NCBI RefSeq assembly: GCF_947072685.1
Contig: NZ_CAMTIK010000001.1
Coordinates: forward strand, 62,001 to 126,000
DNA length: 64,000 nt
Direction: 5' to 3'
Source: an uncultured Cetobacterium sp.
GTDB lineage: Bacteria; Fusobacteriota; Fusobacteriia; Fusobacteriales; Fusobacteriaceae
Made by a program: the position numbers and the translations under genes. Shown here piece after piece: positions 44,286-54,558 of this stretch; position 1 is the first letter of the stretch; the number at the start of each line of letters is the position of its first letter. The notes below the pieces were generated by a model that saw nothing but the letters and a program-made list of their open reading frames with translations, had not been told where the DNA came from and did not search any database.

Positions 44286-44924
44286 ATGGAAAATAAAAAA
44301 TACAAGAGGTATGGTTTAGTTCTATACTACTTATTAAAAATTATTTCAAAAACTATGAAAGTAGAAGTTATCAAAAGCTCATTGATTAAAGATGGAGAAG
44401 GTTATGTCTGTGGATTTTGGCACAATAAACTTGTTGGTGCATCCTTAGGACTAATTAATATATCACAAAATAAAGCTGTTTTAGCGAGTCCATCTAAAGA
44501 TGGTGAATTGATCTCTATCCCACTTGAAAAAATGGGTTTTACAGTTGTTAGAGGCTCTTCTGGAAAAGATTCCATCAAATCAGTTTTAAAGTTAATAAAA
44601 CTTATAAAGGATGGGTATAGTATTGGGACTCCGTTAGATGGCCCAAAAGGTCCTATTTACCAAGTTAAATCTGGAATGATATATCTTGCCCAAAAATCTG
44701 GGAACGCTATTCTTCCGGTTGGAGTCGCCTTCAGTAATAAGTGGACTTTTGAAAAAGCTTGGGATAAATTCCAAATGCCAAAACCTTTTTCTAAAATGGT
44801 CTGTATTCTTGGAGATCCTATTTTTATCCCTGAAAATGCTGAAAAAGAGCATTATTTAGATATTGTCAGAGATACTCTACTTGAATTAGACAAAGAAGCT
44901 GAAATGAAATTAGGAAAAAAATAA
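44286..44924 (+). CDS. DUF374 lysophospholipid/lipid A-type acyltransferase
   Basis: Membrane-associated acyltransferase of the LPLAT superfamily. From ATG 44286 it has 212 residues. Family motifs are VCGFWHNKLVG (catalytic His region, about 42-52), ASPSKDGELISIPLEKMGFTVVRGSSGKDS (about 69-98), and IGTPLDGPKGPIYQVKSGMIYLAQKSG. DUF374 includes LpxJ, a late acyltransferase of lipid A in epsilonproteobacteria, so a role in lipid A secondary acylation is plausible in this Gram-negative. The track's GTG at 44274 falls in the Shine-Dalgarno zone. metG follows 24 bp later. Confidence 0.82.
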   Translation: MENKKYKRYGLVLYYLLKIISKTMKVEVIKSSLIKDGEGYVCGFWHNKLVGASLGLINISQNKAVLASPSKDGELISIPLEKMGFTVVRGSSGKDSIKSVLKLIKLIKDGYSIGTPLDGPKGPIYQVKSGMIYLAQKSGNAILPVGVAFSNKWTFEKAWDKFQMPKPFSKMVCILGDPIFIPENAEKEHYLDIVRDTLLELDKEAEMKLGKK

Positions 44925-44948
44925 AAAATATTTGAAAGGAGATTATAA

Positions 44949-46871
44949 ATGAGTAAAAATTTTTATGTGACTACACCGATATATTATGTTAATGGGGATC
45001 CACATGTTGGAAGTGCCTATACTACAATCGCTGCTGATGTTATTGCTAAGTATAAAAAATCGATGGGATTTGATGTTTTCTTTTTAACAGGAACTGACGA
45101 GCATGGACAAAAAGTAGAGGAGGCTGCAAAGACAAGAGGTCTTACACCTCAAGCTTGGACTGATTCTATGGCTCCTAGATTCATCGATATGTGGAAAGCT
45201 TTAGATGTAAATTATACAGATTTTATAAGAACTACTGAACCAAGACATAAAGAAGCCGTTAAAAAAATCTTAAAAACAGTTCATGATAAAGGAGATATTT
45301 ATAAGGGTGAATATGAAGGTAAATATTGTGTTTCTTGTGAAACTTTTGTTCCTGAAAATCAAATTGTAAATGGTAATCACTGTCCTGATTGTGGAAAGGA
45401 ATTAAGAACAGTTAAAGAGGAGTCTTACTTCTTCAAAATGTCTAAATATCAAGATATATTGTTAGATTATATAGAAAAACATCCCGACTTTATTCTTCCT
45501 CACTCTAGAAAAAATGAGGTTGTTTCATTTATAAAACAGGGATTACAAGATCTTTCAATCTCTAGAAATACTTTTGAATGGGGAATTCCCATTGAGTTTG
45601 CTCCAGGACATATAACTTACGTTTGGTTTGATGCCCTAACAAATTACCTGACTGCTGTTGGATATGAAAATAATCCCGAGCTCTTCGATAAGTTTTGGAA
45701 TAACTCTGAAGTTGTGCATCTTTTAGGAAAAGATATTTTGAGATTCCACGCTATTATATGGCCTTGTATGCTTCTATCAGCTGGAATAAAACTTCCTAAT
45801 AAAATTGTAGCACACGGTTGGTGGACTTCTGAAGGAGAAAAAATGTCAAAATCTAAAGGGAATGTTGTTGCTCCCTTAGATGAAGTAAAAAAATATGGTG
45901 TCGATGCTTTTAGATACTGCTTGATGAGAGAGGTTAATTTTGGAAATGATGGAGATTACTCAACACCTTCTATCGTAACAAGAATTAATTCCGATCTTGC
46001 AAATGATTTGGGAAATCTTTTAAATAGAACTTTAGGTATGTATGGAAAATACTTCAATGGAGTCATCGTTAAAGCCAATGCTTTAGATGATGTCGACTCA
46101 TCTGTTAAAATACTGTGGGAAGAAACTCTTAATCTTGTTGATTACCATATGAACAGGGTTGAATTTTCAAAAGCATTAGAAGCTATCTGGAAATTTATCT
46201 CTAGAATGAATAAATATGTTGATGAGACTGCACCTTGGTTATTAATAAAAGATGAAGCAAAAAAAGAAAGACTTGGAACAGTTATGAATTTTCTTGTTCA
46301 ATCGCTTTACAAAGTTGCTGTATTAACTGCTCCTTATATGCCAACGGCTTCTCAAAAGATTTGGAATCAACTTGGTTTTGAGCAAGATATTATGGATACA
46401 AAGATAGAGAGTATCAAAGGATGGGATCTTTTAACTGAAGGGCATGTTCTTGGAACTCCTGAACCAATTTTCCCTAGATTAGAGGTTGAGAAAAAAGAAG
46501 CTAAAAAAGATCCTTTATCTATAAATGAAGAGTTAGAAGTAGAAAATCCAATTGAAATTGCTGATTTTGATAAAATTGATATTCAAGTTGTAGAAATTTT
46601 AGAAGCTTCAAATATTGAAGGAGCTGATAAACTTCTTAAATTCAAAGTAAAAACAGCGAATGAAGTTAGACAAATCGTTTCAGGAATTGCAAAATATTAC
46701 CCAGCACCAGAAGAATTGATAGGTAAAAAAGTACTTGCTATTTTAAACCTTCCATCGGTTAAGTTAAGAGGGGTTCTTTCTCAGGGGATGCTTTTAAGCT
46801 CAACTGAAAAGAAAAAACTTAAACTTGTAGAAGTTGATTCAAGTGTAAAAATAGGTTCGAAAATAAAATAA
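44949..46871 (+). CDS. metG: Methionyl-tRNA synthetase
   Basis: Class I synthetase. The 640 residues show the HIGH variant in PIYYVNGDPHVGSAYTTIAADV (about 7-28), a zinc knuckle (CVSCETFVPENQIVNGNHCPDCG, about 127-149), and KMSKS in GEKMSKSKGN (about 296). The C-terminal tRNA-binding EMAP-like domain (about 535-640, IDIQVVEILEASNIEGADKLLKFKV) promotes dimerisation. AAAGGAG precedes the ATG. galU starts 18 bp later. Confidence 0.97.
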   Translation: MSKNFYVTTPIYYVNGDPHVGSAYTTIAADVIAKYKKSMGFDVFFLTGTDEHGQKVEEAAKTRGLTPQAWTDSMAPRFIDMWKALDVNYTDFIRTTEPRHKEAVKKILKTVHDKGDIYKGEYEGKYCVSCETFVPENQIVNGNHCPDCGKELRTVKEESYFFKMSKYQDILLDYIEKHPDFILPHSRKNEVVSFIKQGLQDLSISRNTFEWGIPIEFAPGHITYVWFDALTNYLTAVGYENNPELFDKFWNNSEVVHLLGKDILRFHAIIWPCMLLSAGIKLPNKIVAHGWWTSEGEKMSKSKGNVVAPLDEVKKYGVDAFRYCLMREVNFGNDGDYSTPSIVTRINSDLANDLGNLLNRTLGMYGKYFNGVIVKANALDDVDSSVKILWEETLNLVDYHMNRVEFSKALEAIWKFISRMNKYVDETAPWLLIKDEAKKERLGTVMNFLVQSLYKVAVLTAPYMPTASQKIWNQLGFEQDIMDTKIESIKGWDLLTEGHVLGTPEPIFPRLEVEKKEAKKDPLSINEELEVENPIEIADFDKIDIQVVEILEASNIEGADKLLKFKVKTANEVRQIVSGIAKYYPAPEELIGKKVLAILNLPSVKLRGVLSQGMLLSSTEKKKLKLVEVDSSVKIGSKIK

Positions 46872-46889
46872 ATTTTAGGGGGAAATATA

Positions 46890-47768
46890 ATGAAAAAAGT
46901 TACTAAAGCTATTATACCAGCAGCAGGTTTAGGAACAAGGGTTTTACCTGCTACAAAAGCTCAACCGAAGGAGATGCTTGTCATTGTTGACAAGCCTTCT
47001 CTTCAATACATTGTGGAAGAATTAGTTCAATCTGGAATTACAGATATCGTAATTGTTACTGGTAGAAATAAAAACTCTATCGAAGATCATTTTGATTTTT
47101 CATATGAACTTGAAAATACTCTTGAAAAAGATGGTAAGTTTGAACTGTTAAAAAAAATTGATGATATTTCGAGTATGGCCAATATCTACTACGTGAGACA
47201 AAACCATCCTTTAGGTTTGGGACATGCTATTTTAAAGGCTAAATCTTTTATTGGTAACGAGCCTTTTCTTATCGCTCTTGGGGACGATATCGTTCACAAT
47301 CCCGAAGCTCCTGTTGCCAAGCAACTCATAGATGTCTATGAAAAATATGGATCTAGTGTTATCGGGGTTCAAGAGGTTGAAAACAAAGATGTGTCAAAAT
47401 ATGGAATTGTTAAACCATCTAACACATTGGATCAAGATACTGTTGAAATAGTTGATTTTATTGAAAAACCAAGTATTGAAGAAGCGCCTTCTAATTTCGC
47501 CTGTCTAGGAAGATACCTTCTTTCTGGAGATATCTTTGATTATTTAGAGAAAACTGAACCTGGAAAAGGTGGGGAGATTCAACTTACTGACGCTATTTTA
47601 AAAATGATCCATGACGAAAAAAAAGTTGTTGCCTATAATTTTAAAGGAAAAAGATACGATATAGGAAATAAAATTGGTCTTCTTAAAGCCAATATCGAAT
47701 TCGGCCTTAGAAATGAAGAGACTAGGAATGATTTGATCAAATATCTAAAAGAGGAGATTAAATTCTAA
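46890..47768 (+). CDS. galU: UTP-glucose-1-phosphate uridylyltransferase
   Basis: Makes UDP-glucose for envelope polysaccharides. The 292 residues open with the nucleotide-binding KAIIPAAGLGTRVLPATKAQPKEMLVIVDKPSLQYIVEE. Then come IVIVTGRNKNSIEDHFD, NHPLGLGHAIL and the metal-binding LIALGDDIV. Later GEIQLTDAI and the Lys-containing KGKRYDIGNK are visible. It lies between metG and groEL, with a phosphohexomutase gene two positions downstream that could supply glucose-1-phosphate. Confidence 0.96.
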   Translation: MKKVTKAIIPAAGLGTRVLPATKAQPKEMLVIVDKPSLQYIVEELVQSGITDIVIVTGRNKNSIEDHFDFSYELENTLEKDGKFELLKKIDDISSMANIYYVRQNHPLGLGHAILKAKSFIGNEPFLIALGDDIVHNPEAPVAKQLIDVYEKYGSSVIGVQEVENKDVSKYGIVKPSNTLDQDTVEIVDFIEKPSIEEAPSNFACLGRYLLSGDIFDYLEKTEPGKGGEIQLTDAILKMIHDEKKVVAYNFKGKRYDIGNKIGLLKANIEFGLRNEETRNDLIKYLKEEIKF

Positions 47769-47771
47769 TAG

Positions 47772-49397
<1,626 letters not shown>

Positions 49398-49411
49398 GGG
49401 GAGGATTAAAA

Positions 49412-51112
49412 ATGGATAAATTTACTTTAGAAAACTATAACATATGGCTTAATTCAGAATATATTGATACAAAAGATAGAATTGACTTAAAATCTATTGA
49501 AAATAATCCGCAGGAAATTGAGGATAGGTTTTATACTAATTTAAGTTTTGGTACCGGTGGTATGAGAGGTGTTAGAGGAGTGGGTATAAACAGAATTAAT
49601 AAATATACTATTCGAAAAGCAACCCAAGGTCTAGCTAACTATATCCTTAAAACTACTGATGAAAATGGTAAAAAAATGGGAGTAGCTATCGCTTACGATT
49701 GTAGAATTGGTTCAGAAGAGTATGCTCTTAATACCGCATTAGTTCTTGCTGGAAATGGTATAAAATCTTATCTTTTTAAGTCTCTAAGATCAACTCCAGA
49801 ACTATCTTTTGCCGTTAGAGAATTAAAAGCCATTGCTGGGGTTGTTGTTACAGCTTCTCATAATCCACAGGAATACAATGGATATAAAGTTTACTGGAAG
49901 GATGGATGCCAAATTATCGAGCCTCAAGCTAGTGGTATTGTGAATATGGTCAATGATGTTAAATCTTTTGATGATATTAAAATTATGGATAAAAATCTAG
50001 CTTTTGAAAAAGGACTTGTTGAGTATATTGATGAGTGCATGGATACTAATTTTTTAGAAGCAGTTAAACAACAGATTATTCATAATGATATTCCTGGAAA
50101 AAAAGATTTTAAAATTGTTTATTCCCCTCTTCATGGAACTGGTGGAAGACCTGTTAAAAGAATTTTTTCTGAAACTGGTTTTAACTCTGTCTTTGTTGTT
50201 CCTGAACAAGAGCAACCAGATGGAAATTTTCCCACTTGTTCATACGCAAACCCTGAGGATCCTGCTGTTTTTAAATTGAGTATAGATTTAGCTAATAAAG
50301 TTGGAGCTGATATTTGTATGGCAAATGATCCTGATGCCGATCGAATTGGAGTTGCCGTTAAAGATTCCAATAATAACTGGATATATCCTAATGGAAATCA
50401 AATCGGACTTCTATTGATGAATTATATTCTTGAAAATAAGAAAAATATTCCTAAAAATGGTGCCGTTATCTCCACTGTAGTTTCTACACCTATGCTTGAT
50501 ATTATTGCCAAGGAAAAAAATATCAAAATTTTTAGAACATTGACTGGTTTTAAATTTATTGGAGAAAAAATAAGAGAGTTCGAAGAAGGAATTTATGACG
50601 CCACTTTTTTGATGGGGTTTGAAGAGTCTTATGGATATCTAGTAGGGACCCATGCTCGTGATAAGGATGCAGTTGTGTCAACTCTTCTTATCGCTGAAAT
50701 GGCAGCATACTACGCTAGTTTAGACTCTTCTATTCCTTGTGAACTTGAAAAACTTTATAAAAAATTTGGTTTTTATAGAGAAGGTATTCTAGCAGTTACT
50801 AAAAAAGGTAAAGATGGAGTTGAGGCCATCTCTAAAATAATGACTAATTTGAGAGAAAATGAATTCAAAACTCTTTTAGATAAAAAAGTAATTAAAAAGA
50901 TAGACTTTGAATCTGAAATTATTGAGCCCATTCCCCTTCCAAAATCAAATGTTATTCAATTTGTTTTGGAAGATAATACATATATAACTGCTAGACCTTC
51001 TGGAACGGAACCTAAAATTAAATATTATTTCTGTGTTGTTGACTCAACAGAGGAGAAAGCTAATGAAAAGTTAGCTAAAACTATGAAAGACTTTGAAACT
51101 TTCATCGGTTAA
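49412..51112 (+). CDS. Phosphoglucomutase/phosphomannomutase (PgcA-type)
   Basis: Alpha-D-phosphohexomutase interconverting hexose 1- and 6-phosphates. The 566-residue length fits the long PgcA/PGM2 type. Visible are FGTGGMRGVRGVGINRINKYTI (N-terminus), the phosphoserine loop GVVVTASHNPQEYNGYKVYW (about 145-164), the metal-binding loop ANDPDADRIGVAV (about 306-318), the substrate loop FLMGFEESYGY, and C-terminal ITARPSGTEPKIKYY (about 524-538). It lies near galU, so glucose-6-phosphate to glucose-1-phosphate for UDP-glucose is the natural role. Mannose specificity is possible. Confidence 0.92.
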   Translation: MDKFTLENYNIWLNSEYIDTKDRIDLKSIENNPQEIEDRFYTNLSFGTGGMRGVRGVGINRINKYTIRKATQGLANYILKTTDENGKKMGVAIAYDCRIGSEEYALNTALVLAGNGIKSYLFKSLRSTPELSFAVRELKAIAGVVVTASHNPQEYNGYKVYWKDGCQIIEPQASGIVNMVNDVKSFDDIKIMDKNLAFEKGLVEYIDECMDTNFLEAVKQQIIHNDIPGKKDFKIVYSPLHGTGGRPVKRIFSETGFNSVFVVPEQEQPDGNFPTCSYANPEDPAVFKLSIDLANKVGADICMANDPDADRIGVAVKDSNNNWIYPNGNQIGLLLMNYILENKKNIPKNGAVISTVVSTPMLDIIAKEKNIKIFRTLTGFKFIGEKIREFEEGIYDATFLMGFEESYGYLVGTHARDKDAVVSTLLIAEMAAYYASLDSSIPCELEKLYKKFGFYREGILAVTKKGKDGVEAISKIMTNLRENEFKTLLDKKVIKKIDFESEIIEPIPLPKSNVIQFVLEDNTYITARPSGTEPKIKYYFCVVDSTEEKANEKLAKTMKDFETFIG

Positions 51113-51127
51113 AATGGAGGAATTTTT

Positions 51128-52207
51128 ATGTTAAATGGAATTTATATACATATTCCGTTCTGCTTAAACAAATGTAATTACTGCGATTTTTTATCTTTTA
51201 AATCAACAGTTGAAGAGAGAGAAAAATATGTAACCGCTCTTATTGAAGAGATCAATATGTATCCTAAATTCTCTTTGAACACTGTTTACTTTGGTGGAGG
51301 GACTCCGTCCCTTCTAACTCCTGAACAAGTTTCAAGAATTTTATCCAATTTAAATATCAGTGAAAATGCAGAAATTACCTTAGAAGTTAATCCTAAAACT
51401 GTAAATCTTGAAAAATTTAAAAGTTTTAGAAAGTCTGGTATAAATAGAGTCAGTATAGGAATCCAAAGCTTTGATAGTGAAAATTTAAAAACACTGGGAC
51501 GAATGCACTCCTCTGCTGAAGGCGAGGAGGCTTTCTTTTTAGCAAGAAAAGCTGGATTTGAAAATATAAGTTTAGATTTAATGTTCTCTCTTCCCAATCA
51601 AAGTTTAGAGAATTTGAAATTTGATTTAAAAAAACTCTTCTCCTTAAAACCAGAGCACTTTTCAATCTACTCCCTTATTTGGGAAGAGGGGACTGAATTC
51701 TTTACTAAGCTTGAAAAAGGAGAATACAAGGAAACTGATAATGATTTAGAAGCATCCATGTATGAAGTAATTATTGAAGAGGCAGAAAAACAAGGTTATA
51801 TACAGTATGAAATTTCAAATTTCTGTCTCCCTGGGAAAAGAGCTCTTCATAACACAAAATATTGGAAAAATGAGGAATATTTAGGTGTTGGTTTAGGAGC
51901 ATCCGGATACTATAATGACATACGTTATAAAAATGACTTAACCTTTCCTGAATATTATGGTAAGATATCTAATGGTATAAAACCTATTTTTGAAGAGGAA
52001 TTTGTATCTCCTGATGAAAAAGAAGTTTATGAATATATACTCGGTCTAAGAGTTATTCCTGATGGTATTTTTCCTAAGGGAAAATCTCTCTCTCTTTGCG
52101 AAACATTGGTTGAAAAAGGATTTCTTATAAAGAAAAATGCTAATAACTACACTCTTTCTAAAAAGGGTATTCTTATGGCCAACGATGTTTTTAGTGAATT
52201 TATATAA
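51128..52207 (+). CDS. hemW: HemW, radical SAM haem chaperone-like protein
   Basis: HemN-related radical SAM protein, often misnamed coproporphyrinogen oxidase; HemW binds and delivers haem. The 359 residues have Cys12-x3-Cys16-x2-Cys19 (IPFCLNKCNYCDF). As typical for HemW, the fourth Cys of HemN is absent. Then come VYFGGGTPSLL and GIQSFDSENLKTLGRMH, and the C-terminal HemN domain is present. It is distinct from the haem-degrading HutW homologue at 3706. It is followed by yggS. Confidence 0.9.
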   Translation: MLNGIYIHIPFCLNKCNYCDFLSFKSTVEEREKYVTALIEEINMYPKFSLNTVYFGGGTPSLLTPEQVSRILSNLNISENAEITLEVNPKTVNLEKFKSFRKSGINRVSIGIQSFDSENLKTLGRMHSSAEGEEAFFLARKAGFENISLDLMFSLPNQSLENLKFDLKKLFSLKPEHFSIYSLIWEEGTEFFTKLEKGEYKETDNDLEASMYEVIIEEAEKQGYIQYEISNFCLPGKRALHNTKYWKNEEYLGVGLGASGYYNDIRYKNDLTFPEYYGKISNGIKPIFEEEFVSPDEKEVYEYILGLRVIPDGIFPKGKSLSLCETLVEKGFLIKKNANNYTLSKKGILMANDVFSEFI

Positions 52208-52224
52208 TTTTTTAGGAGGATTTT

Positions 52225-52896
52225 GTGAATATTTCAGAAAATATAGATAGAATTTTTAAAGATATTGAACTTCATTCCCCACACCCTGAAAAAGTTGAGC
52301 TTATTGCTGTTACTAAATATGTGGATTCTGAAACCATTAAAAACGTTTTAAAGGGTGGAGCTAAAAATTTAGGAGAAAATAGAGTTCAAATTATAACTAA
52401 AAAAAACTGTGAACTTTTAGATTTTCCAATAGAAAAAAAATGGCATTTTATAGGCAATCTTCAAAAAAATAAAGTTAAATACATAGCTTCTTTTATCGAT
52501 ATGATTCACTCTGTGAATAAACTATCTCTTGCACAAGAGATTGACAAAAGAGCCCTAGAACACGGCAAAAAAATTGATATTTTATTAGAGATAAATCTCT
52601 TTGAAGAAGAAACTAAAGAGGGGTATAACTATTTAGAGCTTCTTCATGATATCCCAGCACTTCTAGATCTTGAAAATATCAATATAAAAGGACTTATGAC
52701 CATGGCTCCATATACTGATAATGAAGACTTTATTAGATCTGGCTTTAGAAAAATTAAAGAGCTCAGAGATGAACTAAACAAACTTTATTTCAATGATACT
52801 TTGACTGAACTATCTATGGGGATGAGCAATGACTATAAAATCGCCCTCGAAGAAGGTGCAACTCTGATCAGAGTAGGTAGTAAAATATTCGAATAA
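52225..52896 (+). CDS. YggS/PLPBP-family pyridoxal phosphate homeostasis protein
   Basis: Single-domain PLP-binding TIM-barrel protein. The 223 residues contain VELIAVTKYVDSETIKNVL (PLP Lys about residue 31), NLGENRVQ, KWHFIGNLQKNKVKYI, and the C-terminal ELSMGMSNDYKIALEEGATLIRVGSKIF phosphate-binding motif. GTG start at 52225, well placed after AGGAGG. sepF follows, the arrangement common in Firmicutes and fusobacteria near division genes. Confidence 0.94.
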   Translation: MNISENIDRIFKDIELHSPHPEKVELIAVTKYVDSETIKNVLKGGAKNLGENRVQIITKKNCELLDFPIEKKWHFIGNLQKNKVKYIASFIDMIHSVNKLSLAQEIDKRALEHGKKIDILLEINLFEEETKEGYNYLELLHDIPALLDLENINIKGLMTMAPYTDNEDFIRSGFRKIKELRDELNKLYFNDTLTELSMGMSNDYKIALEEGATLIRVGSKIFE

Positions 52897-52915
52897 ACTA
52901 ACAATGGAGGTTACA

Positions 52916-53425
52916 ATGAAAATTACTAAATTTAAAAATGCTTTTAAAGATTTTACTGATAGTGTTGGACTTACTTTTGACCCTGATGAAAACTCTTATG
53001 AAGAGTTCCAAGAGGATGAAGGTTTAACTAGTCCTGTTCCCAGTATTAGGACAACATCTAAAGAAGAGGTTAGCGCCCCTTTTATAAATAACGCTGTTCC
53101 AAGAGCTGAGAGTAAAACCGTTGTTAATGGTTCTCAAGAGGATTGCCAAACTATATTTGTAAATCCTAAAAGTTTTGCTGAATGTAAAAAAATAGCAGAC
53201 TATATAAAAAATGACAAAGTGGTAACATTAAATCTAGAAAATGTAAATGGTAAAGATGCTCAGAGAATCCTAGATTTTCTAAGTGGAGCTATCAATATAA
53301 AAGAAGCTAAATGGATTCCTATAAGTAAAAATGTTTTTACTTCTGTTCCTAAAAATATTAACTTCTTCTATGATGGAAAAAATGATCTAAGACAAAATAC
53401 TTTTTTAGATATTGACCACGAATAA
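52916..53425 (+). CDS. sepF: Cell division protein SepF
   Basis: FtsZ-associated division protein that tethers Z-rings to the membrane. From ATG 52916 (GGAGG 5 bp upstream) it has 169 residues. An N-terminal amphipathic stretch KITKFKNAFKDF is followed by a variable acidic linker, then the SepF domain (about 80-160: IFVNPKSFAECKKIADYIKNDKVVTLNLENVNGKDAQRILDFLSGA). The track ATG at 52904 overlaps the Shine-Dalgarno. Pairing with yggS supports the call. No ftsA/ftsZ in the window. Confidence 0.9.
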   Translation: MKITKFKNAFKDFTDSVGLTFDPDENSYEEFQEDEGLTSPVPSIRTTSKEEVSAPFINNAVPRAESKTVVNGSQEDCQTIFVNPKSFAECKKIADYIKNDKVVTLNLENVNGKDAQRILDFLSGAINIKEAKWIPISKNVFTSVPKNINFFYDGKNDLRQNTFLDIDHE

Positions 53426-53442
53426 TAAGTGGAGGTTTAATT

Positions 53443-54435
53443 ATGAAAGCATTAGCACTTTTTTCTGGAGGACTGGACAGTGCTCTGGCAATAAAAGTTA
53501 TAAAAGATCAAGGAATTGAAGTTATAGCTCTTAACTTTGTATCTCATTTCTTTGGTGGAAAAAATGAAAAAGCTGAAAATATGGCAAAACAGTTGGGTGT
53601 TCAACTTGAGTATGTCAACTTCAGTAATGTTCACACTGATATTCTCAAAAATCCTGTACATGGTCGTGGAAAAAACATGAATCCTTGTATTGATTGTCAT
53701 GCACTTATGTTTAAAACTGCTGGCGATCTTATGGAGAAATTCGGGGCATCTTTTATTATATCTGGAGAAGTTCTTGGACAAAGACCTATGTCTCAAAACT
53801 ATCAAGCTCTTGAAAAAGTAAAAGCTCTTTCTCCTGGGCTTGAAAACCTTATTGTTAGACCTCTTTCTGCTAAACTTTTACCAGAAAGTACTCCTGAAAA
53901 ATTAGGTTGGGTTGATAGATCTAAACTTCTTGATATTCAAGGAAGAAGCAGAAAAGTACAGATGGAGCTTATGGAAAATTATGGAATCGTTGATTATCCA
54001 ACTCCTGGTGGTGGATGCCTTTTAACAGATCCTGGTTACTCTAAGAGACTTAGAATTCTTGAGCAAGATGGACTTCTTGAGGATGAGAACTCAAATCTTT
54101 TCCATCTTTTAAAAATAGGTAGATTCTTTAGATTTGAAAAAGGAAAATATTTGATTGTTGGAAGAGAGGAACAAGATAATTTAAAAATTGATGATTACAA
54201 AAGTTACGGTTCTATGTTTATTAGAGGTAAAGAGGTTCCAGGACCTCATATAGTTGCATATGGTCAACTTTCAAGTGAAGAGATCGATTTTGCTCTTAAT
54301 CTGTTCTCTAGATATTCTAAAGCCAAAGGAACTGAGGAAATTACTTTCCTTGCAAATGGGGAGGATGTTACAATCCCTGCTGTTAATTTTGACAAATTAA
54401 ATGAACAGATTAAACTTTATCAAATTGTTATGTAA
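53443..54435 (+). CDS. PP-loop ATPase, MnmA/ThiI-like putative tRNA or sulfur-transfer enzyme
   Basis: ATP-pyrophosphatase protein of 330 residues with the PP-loop SGGLDS at 8-13. A CxxC lies at Cys82/Cys85 (NPCIDCHALMF), and a third Cys192 sits in GGGCLLT. That pattern suggests sulfur transfer onto a nucleotide, as in MnmA- or TtuA-type tRNA thiolases. The C-terminal 100 residues (about 210-330, FRFEKGKYLIVGREEQDNLKI) resemble the NFACT-R-like domain found on such proteins. Homologues are often annotated as tRNA 2-thiouridine or 5-methylaminomethyl methyltransferase without proof. The precise substrate is unknown. Monocistronic by its downstream terminator. Confidence 0.72.
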   Translation: MKALALFSGGLDSALAIKVIKDQGIEVIALNFVSHFFGGKNEKAENMAKQLGVQLEYVNFSNVHTDILKNPVHGRGKNMNPCIDCHALMFKTAGDLMEKFGASFIISGEVLGQRPMSQNYQALEKVKALSPGLENLIVRPLSAKLLPESTPEKLGWVDRSKLLDIQGRSRKVQMELMENYGIVDYPTPGGGCLLTDPGYSKRLRILEQDGLLEDENSNLFHLLKIGRFFRFEKGKYLIVGREEQDNLKIDDYKSYGSMFIRGKEVPGPHIVAYGQLSSEEIDFALNLFSRYSKAKGTEEITFLANGEDVTIPAVNFDKLNEQIKLYQIVM

Positions 54436-54439
54436 TTTT

Positions 54440-54474
54440 AAATGGTTAGGATTTTGTCTTAACCATTTTTTTTA
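54440..54474 (+). terminator. Terminator after the PP-loop gene
   Basis: AAATGGTTAGGA and TCTTAACCATTT (12 bp, one wobble) with a 5-base loop, followed by a T run. Confidence 0.87.
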
Positions 54475-54558
54475 ATATTTTATTTTATTTTATAAAAAAA
54501 CAGTATATAATAGCTTTGTGTTAACATATACTAAATAATTGTTAAGGAGGGGACAAAT

